Assembly (NCBI GenBank): GCA_051001975.1
Contig: JBPCMU010000041.1
Span: 1 to 51,897, forward strand
DNA from: DATAEG01 sp051001975
GTDB taxonomy: Bacteria > Actinomycetota > Actinomycetes > Mycobacteriales > Jatrophihabitantaceae
Reading direction: 5' to 3'
Length of the DNA: 51,897 nucleotides
The notes beneath the pieces were generated by a model. The model was given only the letters and a program-made list of their open reading frames with translations. It had not been told where the DNA came from and made no database searches. Shown here in pieces: positions 32,940 to 43,000 of this stretch. Position numbers and translations under genes: made by a program. The first letter of the stretch is position 1. Every line of letters starts with the position of its first letter.

Positions 32940-34364
32940 ATGACCGACCTGCTTCGGGTGAGCAGCCCGCGCGGCCGCCGAGCGCTGGCCGCCACCATCC
33001 TCGGGTCGAGCATGGTGTTTCTCGACTCGACGATCGCCAACGTCGCCACCAAGCGCATCGGCCAGGAATTCCACGCCAGCTTCGGCTCACTGCAGTGGGT
33101 GCTCAACGGGTACATGTTGCCCTTGGCCAGCCTGATCCTGCTCGGCGGTTCGCTGGGTGACCTGCTCGGTCGGCGCCGGGTGTACGTCGTCGGCGTGATC
33201 GGCTTCGCGGTGGCTTCTGCACTGTGTGCGGTCGCGCCCAATGTCGGCGCGCTGGTCGCCGCGCGAGCGCTGCAGGGCCTGGCCGGTGCGCTGCTGACGC
33301 CCGGCAGCCTGGCTCTCATCACGTCGATGTTCGATGAGGAGGACCGCGGCAAGGCGGTCGGCTCGTGGTCAGGGCTGAGCAGCGTCTCCACCGCCATCGG
33401 CCCGTTCGTCGGCGGTTGGCTGGTCGAGCACGTCTCGTGGCGGTGGGCCTTCGGTATCAACCTCCCGCTGGCCGTCGCGGTGCTGCTCCTGGTGAGCGCG
33501 GTCCCGGAGAGCCGGTCGGCCGCTGCTCCGAAACGACCGGACGTGCTCGGCACCGTCCTCATCGCACTCGGTCTAGGCGCATTGACCTTCGGCACCACGT
33601 CGGCCGGCGACGGCGGATGGGACGCGGCTGCGCTGGGCACCACGGTGGCCGGTGCGGCCCTAGTGGTGGCCTTCGTGCTCATCGAGATCCACAGCCGACA
33701 TCCGCTGGTGCCACCGACGCTGTTCGCCGACCGCACATTCAGCGCGGCGAACGCGATGACGTTCTGCACATACGGTGCGCTCAGCGCGGCGCTGTTCGTC
33801 TTGGTGCTGCATCTGCAGTCCTCGGCGGGCTACGGCCCACTGGCCGCGGGGGTCGCCACGTTGCCGATCACGTTGCTGCTGATCGGGCTGTCCTCCCGGG
33901 CCGGAGCGATCGCTGCCCGGATCGGGCCCCGGTTGCCGTTGACGATCGGCCCACTGCTCGCTGCCGTCGGACTGCTACTGACGCTGCGCCTGGACGCCGA
34001 CCACCGCAACTACCTGCTGTACGTCCTGCCCGGCGTCATCCTGTTCGGACTCGGGATGGCCACCCTGGTCGCCCCGCTGACCGCCTCGGTGATGGCCTCC
34101 GCCCCGGCCAGCGAGGTAGGCATCGCCTCCGGAGTCAACAATGCGGTCGCCCGCTCCGCATCGCTGCTCACCGTCGCCGTTCTGCCGCCGCTGGCCGGGC
34201 TGCGCGGCGACGCCTACGAGCATGCCGCGGCGATGACCCACGGATACCGCGTCGTCACGCTGCTGTGCATCGCCCTTCTCGTCATCGGGGCAATGGTCGT
34301 AGCGTTGTCCATACGTCCCGCCCCACTCGACACAGCAACCCGAACGGAGCCTGCCGAGCGATGA
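32940..34364 (+). CDS. MFS exporter, DHA2 (EmrB/QacA) family
   Basis: 474 residues with about 14 hydrophobic helices, as in DHA2 drug/proton antiporters. N-terminal signature SSMVFLDSTIANVATKRI matches the family pattern with its conserved Asp in helix one. Motif A is GGSLGDLLGRRRV and motif C-like ALQGLAGALLTPGSLALI. ATG 32940 with GAAGGGAAC just upstream. Its stop overlaps the DUF2630 gene start (ATGA). Likely exports hydrophobic or cationic compounds; substrate unknown. No adjacent regulator. Confidence 0.92.
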   Translation: MTDLLRVSSPRGRRALAATILGSSMVFLDSTIANVATKRIGQEFHASFGSLQWVLNGYMLPLASLILLGGSLGDLLGRRRVYVVGVIGFAVASALCAVAPNVGALVAARALQGLAGALLTPGSLALITSMFDEEDRGKAVGSWSGLSSVSTAIGPFVGGWLVEHVSWRWAFGINLPLAVAVLLLVSAVPESRSAAAPKRPDVLGTVLIALGLGALTFGTTSAGDGGWDAAALGTTVAGAALVVAFVLIEIHSRHPLVPPTLFADRTFSAANAMTFCTYGALSAALFVLVLHLQSSAGYGPLAAGVATLPITLLLIGLSSRAGAIAARIGPRLPLTIGPLLAAVGLLLTLRLDADHRNYLLYVLPGVILFGLGMATLVAPLTASVMASAPASEVGIASGVNNAVARSASLLTVAVLPPLAGLRGDAYEHAAAMTHGYRVVTLLCIALLVIGAMVVALSIRPAPLDTATRTEPAER

Positions 34365-34618
34365 CCGACAACAGCATGAAAGACCGGGAGATCCTGGAGC
34401 ACATCCACGCGCTCGTCGCGGAGGAGAAGGAGCTGCGAGCGGCGCACGCCGGCGACGGTCTGCACCAGGACGGCCGGGCTCGGCTCGCCGCGCTCGAGGA
34501 GCAGCTCGACCAAGCCTGGGACCTGCTCCGGCAGCGGCGCGCCCGCGAAGTCCTGGGCGAGGACCCGGATCAGGTCAAGGAGCGCAGCACGGGCGAGGTC
34601 GAGGGGTACCTGCAGTAG
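34361..34618 (+). CDS. DUF2630 family protein
   Basis: 85 residues, beginning MTDNSMKDREILEHIHALVAEEKELR and ending with the family pattern DQAWDLLRQRRAREVLGEDPDQV. It is mostly helical and charged, consistent with a small coiled-coil cytoplasmic protein. DUF2630 is widespread in actinomycetes and its function is unknown. It is in ATGA overlap with the MFS gene, so the two are made together. Confidence 0.88.
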   Translation: MTDNSMKDREILEHIHALVAEEKELRAAHAGDGLHQDGRARLAALEEQLDQAWDLLRQRRAREVLGEDPDQVKERSTGEVEGYLQ

Positions 34619-34648
34619 CGGTTGACGCCGGATCTGCCGGCAACGCGA

Positions 34649-35812
34649 TCAGCGGTCGGTGCCGCAGGCGGAATAGAGCAACTGCGGCGGCACCGAGCCG
34701 ACCAGTGTGCGCCCGTCCTCGGTGACCAGCATCGACACCATCGGGCTGGCAAACAGCCGGCCCTGGCCCCATTTGCCAGCCACCGGTCGCAATGCGCTGA
34801 GGTCCTGACGAGTCGCAATCACTGGTGCATCGTGGGTGATCGCGCCGCCGGTGAATTCGACCACGCGCTGCCATCCGGTTCCGTGCGCGATTGCTTGGAA
34901 GGGGACGGACTGGGCCGGTTCGTCGACCTGCGGGTTCCCGCCGGGCGTGAGCGCCGTCGTGGACCCGGACGACTCCGCCGTCGCGGTGGTACCCGGCGGC
35001 GGCGTGAAAGCGAAGTTGGCATCGTCCGGCGCGCCGAACGTGATCCTGGTGAAGGCGACATTGATCGCCGCGGCCGCCTGGCCGCGGGCATACACCCGAA
35101 CGCCGAGCGGGGTTGATGTCTGCGCGTCGATGGACACCTGCACGCGGGAAATCAGGCTCTCGGTTTGATTGGGCTGTACCTCGAGTCGGTAGACCTGCCG
35201 ACCGGCAACCGTTGCCGGAGTCTGCACGCTCAGCGTGGTCGACGCATCGATAGCGTTGACAGCCCAGGCGGCAAGTTGCTCCGGCAGCACCCTGGGCATC
35301 GGCGTCCAGCCGTCTTGCGCGGCGACACTCGGGAACTCGACATGGGCAGCGGCGCGGTGCATCGGGTCCCAGCGCCAGTAGTTCGAGCCATTCCGGAAGT
35401 AGTCGACCTCGCCGTCCGCGTCGACGAGTGCGATGCGCTGCTTGTGCTCGCCGGAGTACCAGACCCGCGCGGTGTGCGCTCCGGCCAGCAGCCCGACAAC
35501 CGAGAACAACGTGAGGCTCGAACTCTCGTCGACGGCTGGCAGCTTCAGTGACGACGCGGACACGACGGTTCCAGAGAAACCGCTGGTGGCGCTGTCCTTG
35601 ACCGCGTTCACCAACGTCGCGGCGCTCTTCGCCCTGAGAGGGCCCGGACGGTCCTCGTGATGACGCACGGCCACCGCGCCGATTACACCGAGCACCAGCA
35701 CCGAACCCACCGGGGTCGCCCACTGCAGCACCTTGCGGGCAAGACTCATCCGCGGCTGCTCCGGACGGACACGGCGGTCATCGCGAGAGATTCCTTCGGC
35801 TGGGTCGGACAT
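34649..35812 (-). CDS. RseB/LolA-fold envelope protein
   Basis: About 387 residues. Start at ATG 35812 (MSDPAEGISRD) because the upstream extension is unconserved. After a cytoplasmic segment, one transmembrane helix (ATPVGSVLVLGVIGAVAV) anchors a periplasm-side domain resembling the RseB/LolA lipoprotein-carrier fold (SATSGFSGTVVSASSLKLP; VWYSGEHKQRIALVDADGEVDYFRNGSNYWRWDP). In actinomycetes such proteins are often near envelope-stress genes. It is divergent from an OmpR/histidine-kinase pair across 168 bases and may be a sensor-linked or regulated protein. The lipid-binding role is known for the fold; here it is inferred. Confidence 0.75.
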   Translation of the reverse strand: MSDPAEGISRDDRRVRPEQPRMSLARKVLQWATPVGSVLVLGVIGAVAVRHHEDRPGPLRAKSAATLVNAVKDSATSGFSGTVVSASSLKLPAVDESSSLTLFSVVGLLAGAHTARVWYSGEHKQRIALVDADGEVDYFRNGSNYWRWDPMHRAAAHVEFPSVAAQDGWTPMPRVLPEQLAAWAVNAIDASTTLSVQTPATVAGRQVYRLEVQPNQTESLISRVQVSIDAQTSTPLGVRVYARGQAAAAINVAFTRITFGAPDDANFAFTPPPGTTATAESSGSTTALTPGGNPQVDEPAQSVPFQAIAHGTGWQRVVEFTGGAITHDAPVIATRQDLSALRPVAGKWGQGRLFASPMVSMLVTEDGRTLVGSVPPQLLYSACGTDR

Positions 35813-35980
35813 TCCGGGGACCGATGCGACTGCACCGTCCCGTCCGGTCCAGAATGCTCCTGGTGCGCTGTGAGCGGCCTGAGCCGAGCGGGCCGCTTGC
35901 CCAGTTGCAGGGTTGCGTGTGTGATCAGGACAGTGCACGAATCTCGAAGACCCGGACTCGACGACGAGAGGATCGCCACA

Positions 35981-36658
35981 ATGCGACTGCTGCTGGTGGA
36001 GGACGAGGTCCGGCTCGCCGCCGCGTTACAGCGAGGGCTGCGATCCGAGGGCTTCACCGTCGATCTCGCGCACACCGGACCAGACGGCCTCAACCGGGCG
36101 CGGGAGAACAGTTACGACGCATTGATCCTCGATCTGATGCTGCCCGGGCTGTCCGGTTACCGCATCCTGGAAGCGTTGCGCGGCGAGCAGAACTGGGTGC
36201 CGATCCTCATGCTCACCGCGAAGGACGGCGAGTACGACGAGGCGGATGCGCTGGACCTCGGCGCCGACGACTACCTGACCAAGCCATTCTCCTTCGTCGT
36301 GTTGCTGGCCCGGCTGCGCGCGATGCTGAGGCGTGGTGCCGAACCGCGGCCCGCGGCGCTGGCGGCCGGCGACCTAGTGCTTGATCCGGCGGCTCGCACG
36401 GTGCACCGCGGTGACACCTCAATCGAGCTGACTCCACGGGAGTTCTCGCTGCTGGAGTACCTGATGCGTCATGCCGGCCAGGCGGTGCCGAAGTCGGAGA
36501 TCCTGCATCACGTCTGGGACTCGCACTACTCCGGCGACGCGAACGTCGTCGAGGTCTACGTCGGGTACCTGCGGCGCAAGATCGACACACCGTTCGAGCG
36601 CCAGGCGGTGCGCACGGTGCGGGGTGCCGGCTACCGGCTGGAATCCGACGGCGGCTGA
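35981..36658 (+). CDS. OmpR-family response regulator
   Basis: 225 residues. Receiver domain MRLLLVEDEVRLAAALQRGL with the acidic pair, phospho-acceptor Asp in LILDLMLPGLSG, Thr in MLTAKDG and Lys in DYLTKPF. A winged-helix OmpR DNA-binding domain follows (ELTPREFSLLEYLMRHAGQ; VVEVYVGYLRRKID; VRTVRGAGYRL). The ATG at 35981 has GAGAGGA upstream; the longer frame toward 35657 overlaps the divergent gene and is rejected. Its TGA overlaps the kinase ATG (TGATG). It resembles MprA/TcrA-type regulators of envelope or stress genes. Confidence 0.94.
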   Translation: MRLLLVEDEVRLAAALQRGLRSEGFTVDLAHTGPDGLNRARENSYDALILDLMLPGLSGYRILEALRGEQNWVPILMLTAKDGEYDEADALDLGADDYLTKPFSFVVLLARLRAMLRRGAEPRPAALAAGDLVLDPAARTVHRGDTSIELTPREFSLLEYLMRHAGQAVPKSEILHHVWDSHYSGDANVVEVYVGYLRRKIDTPFERQAVRTVRGAGYRLESDGG

Positions 36659-38031
36659 TGCTCGGCTGGTGGCGGCGACGCTCGCTGCGGGCGCGTATCA
36701 CGACCCTGTCCACCACCGTCTTCGTGGCCGCGTTCACCGCGGCGATCCTGCTGTCGGTGGTGGCGCTGACCAATTCGCTGACTCGCGCGCTGGACCGGTC
36801 CGCAGTGCGCACCGGCGAGGACGTGGCCGCGCTGGTCAACAACGGTGACCTGCCCAACCAGCTGCTGGCCGGTAGCGGCGGCGTCTTCCTCGTCCAGGTC
36901 GTCGACGCGGGGGACCGGGTCGTCGCATACTCGCCGTCGGCCGATGCTGCCGTGTCGATGCTGAAGTCGAACGAGTTGGCTCGCGCCAGGACCGGCGAAA
37001 CGATCACGGTGCCCGGCTCGCGGCTCGGTTCGGACTCGCCGTTGCGAGTGGTGGCGGTCGACGCCGGGACGACCAACTCGCCGGTCACGGTGCTGGTCGG
37101 TGCCGACATCGGGCGGTTGCAGGACAGCGCGCAGATCACCCGCGAGATCGGGCTCTATTCGATCCCGGTGATGGGCGCGATCATGGCCCTACTGACGTAC
37201 TTCATCGTCGGGGTAACGCTGCGCAACGTGAGCGCGTTGCGGCGCGGTGCGGATCAGATCACCACGACCGGGCGGACCGGCAGTCGACTGCCTGTGCCGC
37301 ATGCACACGACGAGACGTATCGGCTGGCCGTGACTCTCAACGCCATGCTGGACCGGCTCGAAGCATCGAGCGGCAGGCAGCGGCGCTTCGTCGGGGACGC
37401 GGCGCACGAGTTACGCTCCCCTATCGCCTCGCTGCGCACCCAGCTCGAGATCGCCTCGATGCTGGGGCCGGCCAGCGACTGGGACGAGGTGGTCGACGAC
37501 GCGATGGTGGACGTCAACCGGCTGTCCCGCCTCGTGGAGGATCTGCTCGCGTTAGCCCGCAGTGACGAGGACGACGGCACGCTGCGTCGCCGCCAGCCGG
37601 TAGATCTCGCCGAGCTGGCGCAGGAGACGGTGACCGATTACGCAGGCGCGCGGGTTGCGGTGAACCTCGACGGGGCAGCATCCGGCCGGCAGCAGATCAC
37701 CGGCGATCCCGAGGCACTGCGCCGGGTGCTGGTGAACCTGATCGAGAACGGTGCGCGGCACGCCACCTCGTCGGTACAGGTGGCTGTCCGCCCCGAGCCG
37801 GACGCCGTGGTACTCACCGTCGCCGACGACGGCCCGGGCATCCCCGTCGGTCAGCGAGAAGCCGTCTTCGACCGGTTCGTCAGGCTGGACGGCGCCCGCG
37901 CCCGGGACACCGGCGGCACCGGGCTGGGCCTGGCCATCGTCCGGGAGATCGTCACCGCGCACGGCGGCACGGTGCGGCTGGAGGACAACGAACCGGGTGT
38001 TCGGGTCGTCATCCGCATCTCCACCCACTGA
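36658..38031 (+). CDS. Sensor histidine kinase
   Basis: 457 residues. Two transmembrane helices (near residues 15-40 and 163-188) bracket an extracytoplasmic sensor region of about 120 residues. HAMP linker, then the dimerisation helix with DAAHELRSPIASL (His near 250), then N box NLIENGARHA, G1 VADDGPGIPVG and G2 GGTGLGLAIV. All boxes needed for autophosphorylation are intact. It is translationally coupled to the response regulator upstream, which should be its partner. The signal is unknown. It converges on pknB with only 5 bases between stops. Confidence 0.94.
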   Translation: MLGWWRRRSLRARITTLSTTVFVAAFTAAILLSVVALTNSLTRALDRSAVRTGEDVAALVNNGDLPNQLLAGSGGVFLVQVVDAGDRVVAYSPSADAAVSMLKSNELARARTGETITVPGSRLGSDSPLRVVAVDAGTTNSPVTVLVGADIGRLQDSAQITREIGLYSIPVMGAIMALLTYFIVGVTLRNVSALRRGADQITTTGRTGSRLPVPHAHDETYRLAVTLNAMLDRLEASSGRQRRFVGDAAHELRSPIASLRTQLEIASMLGPASDWDEVVDDAMVDVNRLSRLVEDLLALARSDEDDGTLRRRQPVDLAELAQETVTDYAGARVAVNLDGAASGRQQITGDPEALRRVLVNLIENGARHATSSVQVAVRPEPDAVVLTVADDGPGIPVGQREAVFDRFVRLDGARARDTGGTGLGLAIVREIVTAHGGTVRLEDNEPGVRVVIRISTH

Positions 38032-38036
38032 TCACG

Positions 38037-39896
<1,860 letters not shown>

Positions 39897-40044
39897 GCTT
39901 CAGCCCTGCTCTTCGCGCGAGCGGTCCTTGCTCTTTCCTCGCTGCGATGCTCACTCATTGCCAGCCCTGCTCGTCTGCCCGTGCATCACACTGCCCGTCA
40001 CAGCGTGACCCATCCGGTGCGCTTCCCTTCGTTTCGACACGTCT
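39897..40044. other. pbpA-pknB spacer; no pknA
   Basis: 148 bases between pbpA and pknB on the minus strand. In many mycobacteria and relatives pknA lies here. The spacer is far too short for a kinase and shows no kinase remnant. The start of pknB at 39896 has only a weak ribosome site. Confidence 0.6.
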
Positions 40045-41529
40045 TCACCGGCCCTTCGTTGCAGCCAGATACGCCTGGATGACGGCCCTCGCGATCGGGG
40101 CCGCCGCCTTGCCGCCGGTGACCTCGTCGCCGGCTACCCCGGCGTTCTCCAGAATCACCGCGACCGCGATCTTCGGGTTGCTCACCGGAGCGAACCCGGA
40201 GAACCACGCATCCGGCTGCTCCGGATTGCCGTTGGGCAGGGTGCGACCGGTGTCGGCGGTGCCGGTCTTGCCCGCCACTTCGACCCCGTCAATCTGGGCG
40301 GACGTTCCGGTGCCCTGCTTCACCACGTTCAACATCATGTTCTTCAGTTGGTCGTCCAGATCCGGGTCGAGCACCGTGCTCAATTGTTGCGAGGACGTCC
40401 GCGACAGCACGGCGAGGTTCGGCGCGACCTCCTGCTTCACCAGGTACGGCTTCATCAGGACGCCGTTGTTCGCCACCGCAGCGGAGATCATCGCGCCCTG
40501 CAGTGGCGTGATCCGGACGTCGCGCTGGCCGATCGAACTCTGCGCCACCGCAGCCTGGTCGCTCATCGCGCCGAGCGTCGACGCGGCGACCGGCAGCGGG
40601 CATGAACGGCTCTGGTCGTTGATGCCGAACAACGCTGCCTCGTCCCGGAGCGCGGAGCCGCCGAGGTCGATGCCGAGCTTCGCGAACGCGGTGTTGCAGG
40701 AGATCGTCAGTGCATTGTCCAACGTGTCGGTCTTGCCGTCCCCGCAGCGTTCCCCGTCGAAGTTGGTGATCGCCGCGCTGCTCGTGCCCGGTAGTGGCAG
40801 CCGGTCCGGCGCCGGGATTCGATCGGTCGGCTTCTTGCCTGCCTTCAGGGCAGCAGCAGAGACGACGACCTTGAACACCGAGCCCGGCGGATACAACTGG
40901 TCGAGGGCCCGGTTGAGCATCGGCTGGCTGGGGTCGGTGCTCAACTTCTTGTAGGCGGCCTCGATCTTGTCCGGGTCGTGCGAACTCAGCAGGCTCGGGT
41001 CGTAGGAGGGGAAGCTGACCGCGGCCAGGATGGCGCCCGTGGACGGGTCCATTGCGACGACCGCGCCCTTCTGCTTCGCCATCGCCTTATAGGCGGCCTC
41101 CTGCGCGGCAGCGTTGATCGTCAACTCGACGTTGCCGCCACGCGGATCTCGTCCGGTGAGCAGATCGGTGACCCGATTGCCGAACAACCGGTCGTCGCTG
41201 CCGGAAAGCACTTTGTTCTCGAGCGATTCCAACGCAGTGTCGCCGTAGTACAGCGAGTAGAAGCCGGTGAGCGGCGCGTACACCGGGCCGCTCGGGTACT
41301 TGCGCAGGTACTTCAGCCGGTCATTGGTAGCCACGGACTGCGCGATCGGCTTGCCCTGGACGACGATCGAGCCGCGCTGTCTGGAGTACTCGTCCAGCAG
41401 CACCCGGCGGTTCTGCGGATCGCTGCGGTACGCGTCGGACTTCACCACCTGCACCCAGTTCAGGTTCACCACCAGAGCGAGCAGCAGGATCCCCACCACC
41501 AGCCCGACCCGCCGAATTGGACGATTCAT
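40045..41529 (-). CDS. pbpA: Penicillin-binding protein PbpA (transpeptidase)
   Basis: 494 residues. N-terminal signal anchor (VGLVVGILLLALVVNLNW), then a dimerisation domain and transpeptidase domain. Active-site motifs: SVFK with catalytic Ser217 in YPPGSVFKVV, SCN at 277-279, and KTG at 421-423 in VAGKTGTAD. It crosslinks peptidoglycan together with the SEDS glycosyltransferase RodA, encoded immediately upstream. ATG 41529, 58 bases after the rodA stop. In M. tuberculosis PbpA is a PknB substrate, so control by the kinase encoded downstream is likely. Confidence 0.96.
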   Translation of the reverse strand: MNRPIRRVGLVVGILLLALVVNLNWVQVVKSDAYRSDPQNRRVLLDEYSRQRGSIVVQGKPIAQSVATNDRLKYLRKYPSGPVYAPLTGFYSLYYGDTALESLENKVLSGSDDRLFGNRVTDLLTGRDPRGGNVELTINAAAQEAAYKAMAKQKGAVVAMDPSTGAILAAVSFPSYDPSLLSSHDPDKIEAAYKKLSTDPSQPMLNRALDQLYPPGSVFKVVVSAAALKAGKKPTDRIPAPDRLPLPGTSSAAITNFDGERCGDGKTDTLDNALTISCNTAFAKLGIDLGGSALRDEAALFGINDQSRSCPLPVAASTLGAMSDQAAVAQSSIGQRDVRITPLQGAMISAAVANNGVLMKPYLVKQEVAPNLAVLSRTSSQQLSTVLDPDLDDQLKNMMLNVVKQGTGTSAQIDGVEVAGKTGTADTGRTLPNGNPEQPDAWFSGFAPVSNPKIAVAVILENAGVAGDEVTGGKAAAPIARAVIQAYLAATKGR

Positions 41530-41587
41530 TCCCGGGCCCCCGTAGCAGCCGGTAGCGCCCGACGCGAAGCATCCCTGCCTGGTGACC

Positions 41588-43000
41588 TCATCCGGCTACC
41601 TCCGCAACTCGCGGCTCTGCTTCCGGCGGGCGTGCCTCGCTGCGGGCCGGACGCCGGCCGGCGTCGGACACCCGGACGAGCAGGGCCAGCAGGGCGTAGT
41701 TCGCCACGAGTGAGGAGCCTCCATAGGAAAGGAACGGTGTGGTCAGGCCGGTTTCCGGCAACAGCCGGGTCGCGCCGGCCACGACGATGAACAACTGCAA
41801 GCCGATCGACACCGAGAGGCCGGTCGCCAGCAACTTGCCGAACGAATCACGCACCAGCAGCGACGCGCTGAGCCCGCGGAAGATCAGCAGTCCGTACACC
41901 GCGAGCAGAGCGACCAGTCCGAACAGGCCGAGCTCCTCGCCGAATGCCGAGATGATGAAGTCACTCTTCACCACCGGCACGATCTCCGGACGGCCGCCAC
42001 CCAGACCTGTGCCGAACATCCCACCCGTGCCCAACCCGAACAAGGACTGGGTGAGCTGGTAGCCGATGCCGGTCTTGTAGTCGAAGGCGTGCAGCCAGAC
42101 GGTGACCCGGGTCTGCAGGTTCGTGAACAGCCGGTAGGACAGCAGCGCACCGCCGGAGAACATCAACAGACCGATGATGACCCAGCTGACCCGCTCGGTG
42201 GAGACGTAGACGAGCACCAGGAAGACGCCGAAGAACATCAGTGCGGTGCCCAGGTCATGACCGCGCACCAGCACGATGATGCTGACCAGCCAGGCGACCA
42301 GCAGCGGGCCCAGGTCCCGGCCGCGTGGCAGTTCGAGGCCGAGCACCCGGCGTCCGGCCAGCGACAGCACGTCGCGCTTGGCGACGAGATATGCAGACGC
42401 GAAGATGATCATGGCCAGCTTGGCGAACTCGCCGGGCTGGATGGAGAAGCCGGCCACCCGGATCCAGATCCGCGCGCCGTTCACCTCAGAGATGCTGGCC
42501 GGCAGCACGATCGGCAGGGCGAGGAAGAACAACCCGATGAGCGCGACGGTGTAGGCGAACCGGGCCAGGATCCGGTAGTCCCGCACGATCAGCAGCACGC
42601 CGATGAAGACGGCCAGGCCGATCGCCGTCCACAACATCTGAGTGGGCGCGGATGGGCCGTTGTAGGCCGGGCCTCCCTCCGCAGCCTGTTGCTTCAGGCC
42701 CAGGTCGAGTCGGTGGATCATCACCAGACCCAGCCCGTTGAGCAGCACGACGCACGGCACCAGTACCGGGTCGGCGAACTTCGCGAACCGGCGCACCGCC
42801 AGGTGAGTGATCAATGCCAGCAGCAGCGCGACGCCGCCGTAGACGAGCACATGCGAGCTGATCTTGCCGTCTCTGGCGGACTCCACGATCGCCTCGGCAG
42901 CGGTGATGATCACGACCGCGCCGACGAGCAGGAACAGCTCCGCTCTGCGCCCGGTGCGAGTCGGAGCGACGGACTGGCCGGCCGCGTCGACGTCACTCAC
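41588..43000 (-). CDS. rodA: RodA/FtsW-family SEDS peptidoglycan polymerase
   Basis: 470 residues with about ten to twelve membrane helices. SEDS signatures include FSIQPGEFAKLAMIIFASAYL and the C-terminal ETGLTTPFLSYGGSSLVANY, plus the catalytic-loop region VRGHDLGTALMF. It polymerises lipid II in partnership with PbpA for cell elongation. GTG 43000 is preferred because it forms a 4-base GTGA overlap with the pstP stop; a TTG 15 bases upstream is less likely. Both the sequence and the place in the operon identify it as the RodA paralogue rather than FtsW. Confidence 0.95.
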   Translation of the reverse strand: MSDVDAAGQSVAPTRTGRRAELFLLVGAVVIITAAEAIVESARDGKISSHVLVYGGVALLLALITHLAVRRFAKFADPVLVPCVVLLNGLGLVMIHRLDLGLKQQAAEGGPAYNGPSAPTQMLWTAIGLAVFIGVLLIVRDYRILARFAYTVALIGLFFLALPIVLPASISEVNGARIWIRVAGFSIQPGEFAKLAMIIFASAYLVAKRDVLSLAGRRVLGLELPRGRDLGPLLVAWLVSIIVLVRGHDLGTALMFFGVFLVLVYVSTERVSWVIIGLLMFSGGALLSYRLFTNLQTRVTVWLHAFDYKTGIGYQLTQSLFGLGTGGMFGTGLGGGRPEIVPVVKSDFIISAFGEELGLFGLVALLAVYGLLIFRGLSASLLVRDSFGKLLATGLSVSIGLQLFIVVAGATRLLPETGLTTPFLSYGGSSLVANYALLALLVRVSDAGRRPARSEARPPEAEPRVAEVAG

